DNA of 64,000 nucleotides from Patagioenas fasciata. Lineage: Eukaryota; Chordata; Aves; Columbiformes; Columbidae. The notes under the pieces were generated by a model. The model made no database searches. It had not been told where the DNA came from and saw only the letters and a program-made list of their open reading frames with translations. Location: contig NC_092520.1 of the NCBI RefSeq assembly GCF_037038585.1, positions 191,188,604 through 191,252,603 of the forward strand, in the 5' to 3' direction. Made by a program: the position numbers and the translations under genes. Of the stretch, positions 49,636 to 59,740 are shown in pieces. Numbering within the stretch: position 1 is the stretch's first letter; each line of letters begins with the position of its first letter.

Positions 49636-52600
49636 GAAAGGAGACTTAAAGATTAAAAAGTTCAAAAACATATGAGGCTGACAGCCAGTTCAAACAGAGT
49701 AATATATTAACTGGGGCTCAGTACAACTCAATATAGGACGAGAGTCAAGGCACGAAGACTAGCACCCCAACACACATCCCTCAATTAGCAGAGGAGATCC
49801 GAGCACTTTCCTAAGAGAAGATGTGTCATCCCGTCTTCTCACACAGACACCTCTTGGGTTGATAAATGGGAAGCAAGTTTTGTCCCTGAGCTATTAGCTT
49901 TCCAGCTCTAGCAAGCATACAAATAAAAGGGAAGCAGCAGGAGAGAGGGATGTGTTAAGCTGGCAAAGTAGGAGACATATACACACAAAAAAGAAACAAG
50001 GATAACAAAAAAGTATAACACAAATACAGAGGTACATTAAAAAAGTAAAATAATATATACCAAAAGCAGCTTCAGGATGATATTCACCAATATTAAAAGG
50101 AAATGGTACGAAGCCAGAAAGAGAAAAAAGAAGTCCATAAGCAGCATGCTAATGGAGAGTGGTTGGTTAATAGCGCCCACAAACATGAACTGGTGACAAC
50201 AGGTAAGCATGGGGGAAATGGTAAATTTGCTTTGATAGAAATCATTCAGTGAATACTCAGCTAGCAACCACTGAGTATCTTCTGCTCCGGCAATATTCTA
50301 CAGATAAAGATAATACATGGTAATGAATATTCTTATATACTGCTCCTCTCCAGATACAGGGAAAGGAGTATGGTTCAGAGGGCAAAATAATATTTTCACC
50401 AGCCTGTTCTTCCATGGCAGCAATGAATATGTTTCTCAGATGATGTCAGAGAAAGTTATAAGGATGAGATGAGCTGATGTGGTATTTCTGCTTCACTGTC
50501 ACCAATTACCAACAGTTCAGGTACACAAAATAAAATGTGAGAATAACAACTGCCTGCAAAGAGTGAGAAATGCAAGGCAGCCCAGCCAGCCCCTGTACCA
50601 TTCCTGCAGAGATGGCAACAGTCAACTGATCCTTCAAACTCCCTTCCTGTTAGCTCCCTCGTAGAAAAACTAATCAGTGGTCTTCCTCAAGCCCTGTACA
50701 TGGAGGATGAGCCAACACAGTTAACACACTTGTCAAACAGTGTGGGTGACAGAAAGAAATAAATGACCTGAGGTCACTCATTCAGAAAAAATTCAAAATT
50801 GTCCCCTCAAATAATATTAAAGAATAATTACATTTCAAACACAAGTTTGGGTAAAATAGGCAGGGAAAACAAAACAAGCAAGCAAAAGAAGGGCATGATG
50901 AATTTTTCCACATAGTAAACTGAGTTTGCTGACTGTCCCTACATGTCCGCTTCATTAAACTGCTAAAGCTTCATTTTCCCAGCACGTTGCCCAGTTTTTG
51001 GCCAAGCCACAACAATCAATGCTGAGCTGGCAAGGCAACAGAACAATTTAAGATAAAAGTCTGATGGATTGTCATTTCTAAAGTGGCATTGGTAACTAGA
51101 AGGTTCTGCTCCTCTCATCACCCTCCAGTATTTTTTCAGCTATGGTTGACTCAATTGCCCATTGTGAGCAACTCTCCTACTTCAGACAAGAACAACTTCT
51201 TCCCCAGAGCAAGTTCTGACTGTGGTAAAAAGGTCTGTTTGCCAGTTACTTTGTCTCAACACGTACAGAGCTGTGTAGGCCAGCATCTTAATGGGCTTTG
51301 ACAGGATTTACCAAAATACTCTATACTAACTTGACTATAACAAAATTCAAATGCCTTACAGCATCATGACAAGGGGTTTTTAAGGTGTTTGTGATGGGGA
51401 AAAACAAAGAGGCAAATGAAGCTGATTTAAAATTACTTTCTGAAACACTTCACAAAAAATTTGAAATTAGTAAAGGAAACATTGATGATACAAATGAAAG
51501 CATCTTCCTAGAAAGCTCTTTAGTAGAATTTTGACCAGAAGGCCAAGCTTTATAGTTTCCTCTGAAATGTGTCTAGAGTTTCTGGCAAGAACGGCTTTTC
51601 ATGTACTCTCCTTGCTATATTAGCACTGAGGCTCAGAAGCCAAGAGACAGTTTTTCTTTCCCAGAACACGCTCAGTCAATCAATGAGCAGACACAAACAC
51701 CAGCTCAAAAGCAAGGAAAAGTGGGGCTTTGGGCAGGAGAAATAAAGATATTAAGAATAAAACGGTGATCCAGAGAATGAAGCCTATCCCTGTAACCAAA
51801 CCTTTCCTGATAAAGTTACATGTATCATTACAAACTTCTCCTTTAGAGGTGAAGTCCAAGAAATTGGAAAGAATAAAGTCAAGGAGTTCAGGTGAAAATT
51901 AGCTTCTGGATAGTACCACTCTTACTTTTGAGTATTATGACTTCTAAACAGACAGCTCAATTACTTCTGTTCCTTATCACCTATGAAAGCAAGACTTGAA
52001 TTATCAACTTTGATGTACTCAGCCTTACGTGCCTTAGGAAATCTCATTCAGCATACAAGTGTTAACTTCTCCCCAGTCTTGAGTTTCTACTGCACGACCA
52101 CTTGATTACTAGAGTAGATTTTAAAACATTGAGGAAGAAAAACACAGGAAGAACACCTTTTTTGTTAATTACTTGTAGCACTTCTCTGTCCCTTCCTTCC
52201 TCAGGAACTTGAACTCTGATTCATCTTCCAGTTTCAGAACCCACCTTTGGCACACGCTCCCTGAGTAAAACCGAGTATGTACATACAAGTGTAAAACTGA
52301 TCAGTATGTACCACAGTTAGCAGGGTCATCACCTAATCACTGACCCTGCATATGTTCATGTACACTACTCTCCCGTGATGGAAAACAGTCACACTGGGAA
52401 TGCATTTCTTTTCACTGCCTAAATCCCGTTCTGAGGACAAATTCAGTCTACTGGTTTGAGATTCAGTTTGGCTGGGATGGGACAGAAGAAGGAATAGGAA
52501 TGACATTAGCTAACTGGTCTGTTCTTGACTTTTGCTTGACTAAAAAGGAAGAGGAGTGGAGTGGCAGAAAAGAAAGTGGCTGAAATAGTTCCAGAAGATT

Positions 52601-52988
52601 TGCTTGGAAAAAAAAAAAGAAGGGGGGAACTACAAAAAAGTGACAGTCTCTTTAAACCAGGGACAGAAAAACCTTGCTTGATAAAGGCATGGCATGTAAT
52701 GCATGGAAAATACATGACCAAATGTCTATAAATTTCTATTGAAAATATGTAACTAAGTACATATTAGTTCTTCTCTGTAGAACGAACTAACTCCATCTTC
52801 ATCAGGATCTGGTACCCCACCTTAAAAAAATCAGGCCATGCTTCAGTTCCACATCTCCAATATTAGCTTATTCTTCCTTCTCCACCACAAATCTACCAAT
52901 AACCAAAGTAAGACAGGGTATAAGAGGAACTCACCAACTAACTCCGAACAATTAAAAAAGAGTATTTCCACTGCATATCCTATAGAGT

Positions 52989-53023
52989 AAAAAAAAAAAA
53001 AAAAAAAAGAAGAAGAAGAAGAA
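52989..53023 (+). repeat. Poly(A)20 followed by (GAA)5
   Basis: Twenty A directly followed by GAAGAAGAAGAAGAA. A composite purine repeat; no retrocopy was recognized next to it. Confidence 0.9.
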
Positions 53024-54170
53024 AAGAAATAAATGCAGCCAGATTATAAAAGTATGTGTTTCCGAAAAGTCTAGGCTAAATTACATTGAATTTGACATTA
53101 AAAATTTAGCAGACGTGGTGGGCTCTGGTGAATTATGATAGGTTTGTTTTTTTTTTTTTAAGTTTGCTTGCTTTATTTTTTTTTTAATTAACCTTATCTA
53201 TCATAATAGAGCCAAGCTAATTTTACTTAGTGAGAAGAAAGAAGGATGAGAAAGGACAACAAAGGAGTGAAACACTGCCTGCATTTAAAATTCTTTATGT
53301 TAATTAGTATAACTCTAGTCCATTAAGTATGCATGTTTCAATATACTGTATAGAACATTTTAATCTGATACTGAAGCAAGAACATAAGAAGCCAGCCATA
53401 TTGTAAACCATTTCCTTACTGATATTACAATGCAATTGAGGATATTTGATACGTGAATTCCATCTCATTCCCTTACTGGATAATATGTTCCACATTAAAA
53501 AAGAAGCACACTGCATTCTGCAATATTTGCTCAGCAATATGCCAAATGAACTGGCAGAAAGAACAAATTATTTCTGCTCTCAAGCAGGGTGGATACTATT
53601 CTTAGGTTATTAGAAAGACTGCTGGTGCAAAAGCATTACGAAGAGCGTACAACGAGAGCCAGGCAGACTGGGCTGGGAGCTGGAACCACAGTGCATCGTC
53701 AGTTCTGGTTTGAAACCATAGCCTGGATCACCACTTATCACTGATGATGGAGAGGGCATGCGGTTGTTAACAGCTCCAGTTAAATAACACAGGTAGGGAA
53801 TCTCAGTCCAGATTGCAATAGACAGACAGCTGCATAACACAAGTCAGATGTGAAGTAAAAGCACAAGACATTAAGGGACAGTTCACGTCTGTATCATATT
53901 TTGGCAATGTGCTGGTTTTGGCTGGGACAGAGTTAATTTTCTTCACAGTAGCTAGTAGAGGGCTATGTTTTAGCTCTGTGCTGAAAACGGTGTTGATAAT
54001 AGAGAGATGTTTTTGTTACTGCTGAGCAGTGCTTACACAGAGTCAAGGTCTTTTCTGCTTCTCCTGCCACCCCACCAGTGAGTGGGCAAGGGGTGCACAA
54101 GGAGTTGGGAGGTGACACAGCTGGGACAGGACAGTTGACCCCAACTGACCAAAGGGACATTCCATACCAT

Positions 54171-54195
54171 ATGATGTCATGCTCAACATATAGAG
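54171..54195 (+). promoter_or_regulatory. CRE-like and TATA-like core promoter of the 53.9-kb LTR
   Basis: ATGATGTCAT is a perfect CRE palindrome except for one C-to-T step at the central CpG, and CATATAGAG lies about 10 bp downstream as the likely TATA element. Order and spacing fit an LTR U3 core promoter. The decayed CpG suggests reduced activator binding. Confidence 0.5.
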
Positions 54196-54370
54196 CTGGG
54201 GGAAGAAGGAAGAGGGGATGTTCAGAATCATGGTGTTTGTCTTCCCAAGTTACCATTACTTGTGATGGAGCCCTGCTGTGCTGGAGATGGCTGAACACCT
54301 GCCTGCCAATGGGAAGCAGTGAATGAATCCCTTGTTTTGCTTTGCTTGCATGCATGGCTTTTGCTTACCT

Positions 54371-54376
54371 ATTAAA
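54371..54376 (+). promoter_or_regulatory. ATTAAA polyadenylation signal of the 53.9-kb LTR
   Basis: ATTAAA followed by ATGTCTTTATCTCAACCC. The same ATTAAA..TTTATCTCAA arrangement is found on the minus strand in the 6-kb LTR, which supports both calls. Confidence 0.6.
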
Positions 54377-54502
54377 ATGTCTTTATCTCAACCCACGAGT
54401 TTTCTCACTTTCACTCTTGTGGTTCTCTTCTCCATCCCACTGTGGGAGCAGTGAGCAAGTGGCTGGGTGGTGCTTAGTTGCCAGCTGGATTGAACCATGA
54501 CA

Positions 54503-55244
54503 AGCAGTGAGAAAATTCATTCAGGAAATAAGAAAGACTTTTACCCTATGGAATATGAGTTCAACTACCACACATCCAAAACTGTCTTACTACAGGACAC
54601 AGTGTGAGACAGGTGGTTGTACTCTTATTCCTAAGGCTGACATGGGGCCACCGTGCAGCACAAAGTGCAAACATCAAAGCACAAAAGCAGGCTCCTTCAT
54701 GCACTGCTCAGTGATCCTCAACTATTACAGCAGGTTTCCCGAACTCTCAAAACTCAGGAGCAGTTCTTCTACCCTATATTCAGTAATCCATTGGGTAATA
54801 TATAAAAATTGTGAAATAAGAAGAAGGATGTTTATGTGCATTTCACTACTCCTACAGAGAAGTGCAACTCCCAGAAAGATTTATTTTTGTATTATCTCTT
54901 ATTTAAAAACAATAGTTCCTGACCAGCAAAAGACAATTCAACCTTGTTCTGCAGCTAAATTCCTAAAGATGACAGAAAATTTCTTTCTGCATATAGCAGT
55001 TAAACCAAACATCAGAGTTCATTTAACATTTAATTCTAGGTATCAAGTCAATTCTGTCAATCAATCTGTTCATTGCTCATATGCTAAATCTACAACTGCT
55101 GTATTTCTGTATTTGCTGCACATCAGCAATCTCTCTTCATATATCTTATTAATAAAAATAATACTGTAGTTATTTATAACACACAGTTCCTATACTTAGA
55201 AACTGAATCAGTGAGAACTTCTAAATCCTCAGTATCTCCTGCAG
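54503..55244. other. Intronic stretch after the LTR, with an unusually long open frame
   Basis: One plus-strand frame, from the ATG at 54555 to 55169, stays open for 204 codons although the sequence is AT-rich. It starts just after the LTR and has a Ser/Thr/Ile/Cys-rich translation without motifs I recognize. No retroviral motif is seen. I do not call it a gene. Confidence 0.4.
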
Positions 55245-55490
55245 TTGATGGCCACAAGTTGTGACTTAGAAGGTGATTAGGAAAATTTCATCAAGAAGAG
55301 GGCAATGCAGCACTGGAGCAGGTCACACAGATGGGCTGCAGGTTCTCACCTCTGGAGGCTATTGAGCCTCCTGCTTGTACCTAGACTAGTATCAACACTA
55401 ATCAGGTCAGCTTTGGCTTCGTCCTGTGGGAGGTCACAGTTAGATGACCTCCAAATGTCCCTTCAAAACATAATGTCTATGATAAATCTC
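55245..55490 (+). mobile_element. Diverged CR1 fragment, plus strand
   Basis: GATGGCCACAAGTTGTGAC, GATTAGGAAAATTTCATCA, GCAGCACTGGAGCAGGTC and, at the end, TTAGATGACCTCCAAATGTCCC follow the order of a CR1 3' region (ATTAGGAAAAATTT, ACTGGAACAGGCTGCC, AGATGACCTCCAGAGGTCCC). Internal gaps are evident and no frame remains. Confidence 0.6.
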
Positions 55491-56459
55491 TTTTGGGGTG
55501 GGGAGTCCTCACTGGGATGGTGAAAAATCTCATTTTGCCAGATTTTCTTTAACTGCCTGCTTACAAGGTGTCTTTATACAGGCTTCGCAGCTTAAATACC
55601 TAACACTTAATAAAAACAAAGCGTTCTTACAGAAATAATCTTATTAGTATCACCACATTAACTTGTCAGAGAACTCACTAAGCACAAATTACCTATAGCA
55701 GGCATAATCCGGACACCCCAAAACATTCAGTAGGGGATTTTACAAACTCTTAGATATACAGAACTACCAGGACCATAAAAAGCCAAGTCGAACTGAATTC
55801 TTTCCCCCTGGAAAGCAATGTGGAAGGTTGTTTGTTTATTTTTGTTTGGATTTGGGTTTATTTGTTTTATAGATCTGAAAGCAATAATAAAAATAAAATT
55901 TTCTAAGACCAAACATTTCAAGAACAGAGTTTTTAAGTGGTTATCTGGAAATGCAGCACCTTGTTTCAAAACATTAAGTATTCTACCTATTCAAAACTAA
56001 CAGAGAAGAAGCATTCTTACAGCATAAAAACCTACCACATGCCTGTCAATTCTCAAGAGCTTGTCTCTGATGTACAAGAAATCATTCATTCACTGGAAGG
56101 TCTTTCTCATCACAAACACACGTGAATTGTTTCTCTATACAGAAAGATTGCACTTAAAATTAACGGGGAAAAAAAAAAAAAGTTTTCTCGTTCATCCCTG
56201 AATTATGGGTTAATTTACTCGAGTTGGGCACAGTCAGAACACGATTTGCAGGAGGCACCTCTGGAACGTGGAACTCCATCGGTCACACAACGTCGTGAAG
56301 CCGAAACCTCTTCCACTGCAAACCGGCCCCGCCGCCCGCTCTCTGCGCTCTTATTTCCTTCTCACGGCCACTTTAAGCTCAGCTCTAAAAACTTAAAAGA
56401 CTTCGACCCTGTTGACTGATGGATTTCTAGGTAAACGTGCTAGTTTGGAGAAGCTTCCC
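55491..56459. other. Intron 1 nearest exon 1 and CpG-island shoulder
   Basis: AT-rich up to about 56215, with a T/G-rich patch at 55825-55870 and an A run near 56167. From 56220 CpGs become frequent. No exon-like frame. Confidence 0.5.
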
Positions 56460-56615
56460 AACACCCTGCTCTGACACCGTCTGCGGGACGGCGGCGGCTC
56501 CCCCCGCCCTGCCCCGCCCGCCTCAACCTGTTGCGGGCCAGAGCGCAGCACTTGCCGGCGGGCGGGCACGGAGTGGCCCGCGGGGGCCAGGACCGGCGGG
56601 GCAGAGCTGGAGCGC

Positions 56616-56633
56616 GGGGGGGGGAGGGCGGGG
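56616..56633 (+). other. G-run cluster beside the exon 1 donor
   Basis: A run of nine G, then GGG and GGGG, lies within 25 bp of the exon 1 splice donor. On the sense strand it is a C-rich tract at the very start of intron 1. It may form a G-quadruplex on the template strand. The homopolymer is a likely site of sequencing or length variation. Confidence 0.45.
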
Positions 56634-56634
56634 C

Positions 56635-56640
56635 GCTCAC
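56635..56640 (-). other. CADPS2: Splice donor of CADPS2 exon 1
   Basis: Read on the minus strand, the exon ends CAGCAAAAG and the intron starts GTGAGC, a strong match to the vertebrate donor consensus. It falls exactly where the conserved MARRQQK segment ends, leaving phase 0. The first intron bases are C-rich on the sense strand, mirroring the plus-strand G run at 56616-56633. Confidence 0.92.
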
Positions 56641-56964
56641 CTTTTGCTGCCGGCGGGCCATGTCCGTGGGCTGCTTGGCATTGAACGGGTGCGCGATGCA
56701 CCTCGCAATGAACACGTAGAGCTGCAGCCGGAGCCGCTTCTCCCGCTCCTCTCGCTGCAGGCGTTCCTGCTCCTCCCGGCCCTCGCTCAGCACCGAGGGG
56801 CTGGGGCTGGCCGCCCGAGCTGCGCCGGCCTCCCTGCCCCGCGGGTCCCGGGGCGGCGGCGGCAGCGAGCGCGGAGAGCCGCCTCCTGCCGCCACCAGCA
56901 CGTCCCGCCGCTCCTCTTCCAGCAGCTCATCGGACTCCTCTTCGCTGGAGGAAGGGTCCAGCAT
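56641..56964 (-). CDS. CADPS2: CADPS2 (CAPS2) coding exon 1, N-terminal 108 codons
   Basis: CADPS2 is a cytosolic and peripheral-membrane priming factor for calcium-triggered exocytosis of dense-core vesicles (neuropeptides, neurotrophins); its C2, PH and MUN domains lie in later exons outside this window. The ATG is at 56964-56962 (G at -3), and the frame stays open for 324 bp to the donor, so the exon ends in phase 0. Visible: an acidic start [13 protein letters not shown], then RDVLVAAG, a low-complexity Gly/Pro/Arg linker (about residues 26-52), [10 protein letters not shown], a charged Glu/Arg helix (about 62-78), and RLQLYVF then [14 protein letters not shown]. The start and end are shared with the paralogue [13 protein letters not shown] and SVLSEG point to CADPS2. 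The linker appears shorter than in human. Residues just before PFNAKQ read RCIAH, where I recall Tyr in human CADPS and CADPS2. The reading frame continuing past 56641 into the intron is read-through. The family call is strong; the paralogue call is slightly less so. Confidence 0.93.
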
Positions 56965-57094
56965 CGCGCTCGGCGGGCGGCCGCGCCCGCAGCCGGGCGC
57001 GGAGCGAGACGGGGAGCGGCGCGCACCTTTCCGGACACGTCGAGTTTACACACAGACTGTTTCCGACCGGCGGCGGCCGCCGGGCGGGAGCGGA

Positions 57095-57116
57095 GGGGCG
57101 GGGAGGGGAGGCGGGG
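57095..57116 (+). other. G-quadruplex motif upstream of CADPS2 exon 1
   Basis: Four runs of four G are separated by loops of 1, 1 and 4 bases, with a GGG at 57120 and GGGGG at 57125 further on. This fits the canonical G-quadruplex pattern with very short loops. It lies on the plus strand, which is the template strand for CADPS2, about 130 bp upstream of the ATG, and it also contains overlapping Sp1-type GC boxes. Confidence 0.6.
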
Positions 57117-57271
57117 TTTGGGAAGGGGGTCGAGCCTGGGTTGCCGTGGGAATTGCTCCGAGCGGCTCCCGGAGGAGGCGGGGCCGGGGCTGGGCTGGCA
57201 CCTCCGCCCGCCCCGGCGGGGAGCGGCGGCCCGCAGGTGGCCGGTCCGGGCGGGGCGTCATTGCACCTGCC

Positions 57272-57332
57272 CCGGCACGGCTCGGCTGGGCTTCGCACAG
57301 CACGGCACGGCACGGGTTGGCTCAGCTCGGCT
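57272..57332 (+). repeat. Degenerate CACGG/CTCGG pentamer tract in the CpG island
   Basis: Short units of the type GGCACGG and GGCTCGG recur, including CACGG three times in direct tandem near 57301-57315. A second short cluster of the same units lies at about 57510-57540. This looks like decaying pentanucleotide microsatellite sequence inside the island. Confidence 0.5.
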
Positions 57333-57560
57333 GCCCTGCGCCCAGCGACGAGGGCAGCCGTTGGACAGGAAAGCTCCTGGCCCGCTCAGCAGCCTTGCGC
57401 CGCTCGGACCCCACCGGCCGTGGGAAACGCTCCCGTCGCTCGCTTGGCGGTTCAGACACATGGGGGACGCCGGGCTGGGGAGGGGAGAGCGGTGGGCTGT
57501 CCCCCTGTTCGGCTTGGCACGGTACGGCTCGGCTCGCTGCCGACCCCGAGCTCGCTGACA

Positions 57561-59040
57561 TCCTCTGCTATGTAGTGTGGGGAAAAAACGAGAGGCATCT
57601 CAAATGGCCCCAGAAAAAGAAGCCACTGAAACCATGCCTTTCTGAAATGGGGAGTGAGCTGATGCTGAAGCGCACATTGCTCTCGCAGGGCACCTCTGTT
57701 GGGAGTCTGCTGCCACAAATAGGTGGTTGACTCGTCTCTGATATCGTTGTTCCAGACTATCTGCAGATCCAGCCCTGTTCATATTCACAGTGGTTATCGT
57801 CATAGTTAAGACTGTGAGAAACATACGAAAGCCTACCTCTATCACCCTCTAAAATGAAATAAAGAAGACTTCACCATGTGGCAGCTACATTTCTGGCATT
57901 TGATTAGGACCCTGTGGATAGGTAGCCCTGGGGAGGGAAGGCACATCCGACTTTTCATGGATCAACAAGTCTTTCTCTTGCTCTCTACACACCCACGCCT
58001 GGTGGTGCCAGTACCAGTGAGGATGTGGAAACTACTTAACAGGGAAGGATTAGAGGTTGGGAGGCCAAAGGCTGTAGGGATGGACTGGCTCACAGAAAGG
58101 CAGTGCCCCTGTATGCTACTTTTAAAAGGTGGCAACTGGGGCTCTGCTTATTAGCAGTGGTAAGTTTTCAAAGCCCTGAACAGAAATTGAACAAACTCAG
58201 AAGGTCTGCCCCAGTTGTCACTGTATGAGCTGGATTCTCATTGTAGGAGTGGTGAAAGGCTCTAGTCCATTACCAATATTTTGAAGTGCCCAGTCCTTTA
58301 GAGCAGGCAGTTATCTCCTGAGTGAACTGGCTTTCAGAAGGTGAAATTACTTCTGCTGTAGACAGCAGCTATTAGCCAGATGGCAGCATTAAGCATTAGG
58401 AGTCTGTATTCTGCCTCTGGATCTCTACCAGAGGAATGAGGTGGAGAACTGAGGGACAACCATGCTGACAAACACACTGGCTCTTTTTGAAGTTTGGGTG
58501 CGAAGTGCAGCAGTTATACAAAAATTGGTGGGCTATTTATGTCTGGCTCATGTCCTTAGCGTGAATTGATAATGGTAGACAAAAGTTGTGAGATGTAGAA
58601 AGGCAGTCAGGGAAAAGTATGAATGTCAGCCTATTGAACATCTCTGGTCACATTTCCTCAGAGCAAGAATTGCTAAGGCCAGTTTTCATGTGTACCACTA
58701 TCACCAGTCACGTGTCAGTGCTTGTGTCCCCCGTGTATCGTTGCAAGTAGTGCTAGCCCTGTAGTAGACAAGAGGTAGCTCCATAAAAAATATGGAACTG
58801 GTTACTATAAACTACTTTTTCACTAAGATGAGTACAACGTACATTCAGTTTTTGGGTGCCTTTTTCCATAACTTGTTCTCATTCTAATGACAAAAAAAAA
58901 TAAAGTAACACTATAAAAATATTGCCACCAAAGATATGTAAAGCAACAATGGGGATATGAACTTTCTGAAACTTCAAAACAATCAGGTCCCAAACATTTT
59001 AAAATGTAATGACTCAGTCCAGCAGTGTCATCTCAAAGCT
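57561..59040. other. Upstream flank of CADPS2, no gene seen
   Basis: Mixed-composition unique sequence upstream of the promoter. Open frames are short and show no domain. No repeat family was recognized. Confidence 0.5.
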
Positions 59041-59740
59041 ACAGTATGTCCATGTCCCTCTTATACTGGGGAGCCCAGGGCCAGACACAGCACTCCAGAT
59101 GTGACCTCACCAGTGCAGAGGAGAGGGGAAAGATCGCAGGATCACACCCTTGACCTGCTGGCAATACTCATCCTGATGCTGCTCAGGAGGTTGTTGGCCT
59201 TCATTGCTGCAGGAGTGCATTGCTGGCTCATGTTTGGTTTGCTGTCCACCAAGACCTAAATCTTTCTGCAAAGCTTCTTTCCCCAGCCTGTACTGGTGCA
59301 CAGGAGTTTTCATCTTCAGATGCAAGACTTTGCAATTCAGTTTGTTGAACTTCTTGAGATCTTTCTTTGCCATTTTCTCCACTTATCTAGCCTGTGCTTC
59401 ATCTGTCTGTCCATGAGGAAGTTATTGGAGACAATGTTGAAAGCCTGAATGAAGTAAAAATAAAAGACATCCATTGGTTTTGCCTCATCCATCAAGCCAG
59501 TCATTTGAACATAGAAACCCATCAGGTTGGTCAGGCATGACTTCTCCTCCATAGATCCATGCTGGCTACTCCTAGTCATTCTTTATTTGAATATATTTGG
59601 AAATGGTTCCCAGTATTACTTGCTCCTTCGTCTTCCCAGGGATCAAGGTAAGGCTGACTGGCCCGTAGCTCTTTTCTTAACTTTACTGAAGATAGAAGTG
59701 ATATTTGCTTTATTCCACCACTTATTATAAAATTCCCTAG
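59041..59740 (-). mobile_element. Diverged CR1 LINE fragment lacking its 3' end
   Basis: On the minus strand the translation gives KSCLTNLMGFYVQMTGLMDE, then a motif A region reading VFYFYFIQAFNIVSNNF, in which both Asp of YLDFSKAFD are lost, and further on CKVLHLKMKTPVHQYRLGKE. The plus strand shows CTGGGGAGCCCAGGGCCAGA, CACTCCAGATGTGACCTCACC and GGCTGACTGGCCCGTAG, typical of reverse-complemented CR1. It runs from before motif A to about the [11 protein letters not shown] region, so the 3' end is missing, which is unusual for CR1 and implies later deletion. Several frameshifts and stops. Confidence 0.85.

Larger units (their letters stand above)
47631..53907. other. Long intronic stretch without genes
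   Basis: AT-rich unique sequence. A diverged CR1-like piece may lie at 48025-48095 (listed). A TA dinucleotide run is at 49621-49635 and an A run with GAA repeats at 52989-53023. About 49380-49580 is GC-richer and open on both strands without a domain. Confidence 0.5.
53908..54502 (+). mobile_element. Solo LTR of an avian endogenous retrovirus, plus strand
   Basis: A 595-bp element that begins TGTGCTGGTTTTGGCTGGGA and ends TTGAACCATGACA, TG...CA ends. It contains a CRE-like ATGATGTCAT (54171-54180), a TATA-like CATATAGAG (54187-54195), and ATTAAA (54371-54376) followed by TTTATCTCAACCCACGAG, so U3, R and U5 are in plus order, opposite to CADPS2. As I recall, this family is widespread in neoavian genomes. 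Flanks GGCAA (53903-53907) and AGCAG (54503-54507) agree in the middle three bases and differ by G/A transitions at both ends, so a decayed 5-bp duplication is possible. No provirus body or primer-binding site follows. The 3' part resembles the 6-kb LTR. Confidence 0.9.
1..56640 (-). other. CADPS2: CADPS2 intron 1 (5' part; exon 2 lies beyond the window)
   Basis: From the exon 1 donor to the end of the window in the direction of transcription I found no segment resembling CADPS2 exon 2, whose protein sequence would continue straight after MARRQQK. The intron is therefore more than 56.6 kb. A very long first intron is known for mammalian CADPS2. The content is AT-rich unique sequence, A-rich tracts on the plus strand, CR1 fragments in both orientations and three LTRs. 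The intron call is inferred from the exon and the absence of other genes. Confidence 0.85.
56460..57560. promoter_or_regulatory. CADPS2: CpG island with the presumed CADPS2 promoter
   Basis: This block is very rich in G+C and CpG, unlike the AT-rich DNA on both sides, and it covers coding exon 1. GGGCGG-type Sp1 boxes cluster near 57095-57120. I see no convincing TATA box upstream of the ATG, so initiation is probably dispersed. The transcription start is most likely upstream of 56964, but the sequence cannot fix it. CpGs begin to rise from about 56220 as a weaker shoulder. Long open frames on both strands here are a by-product of low stop-codon frequency in GC-rich DNA. Confidence 0.85.

Noticed and set aside
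56440..56640. Continuation of the exon 1 frame for a further 66 codons
   Set aside because: It is intron read-through: the conserved MARRQQK end is followed by a strong GTGAGC donor and the residues beyond do not resemble CADPS or CADPS2.
1..56640. Single-exon genes known inside mammalian CADPS2 introns (RNF133, RNF148)
   Set aside because: No RING-finger cysteine pattern or frame of suitable length is present on either strand.
56437..57558. Plus-strand open frame of 373 codons across the CpG island
   Set aside because: GC-rich DNA has few stop codons; the translation is Arg/Ala/Gly/Pro-rich, has no domain, and is antisense to the real exon.
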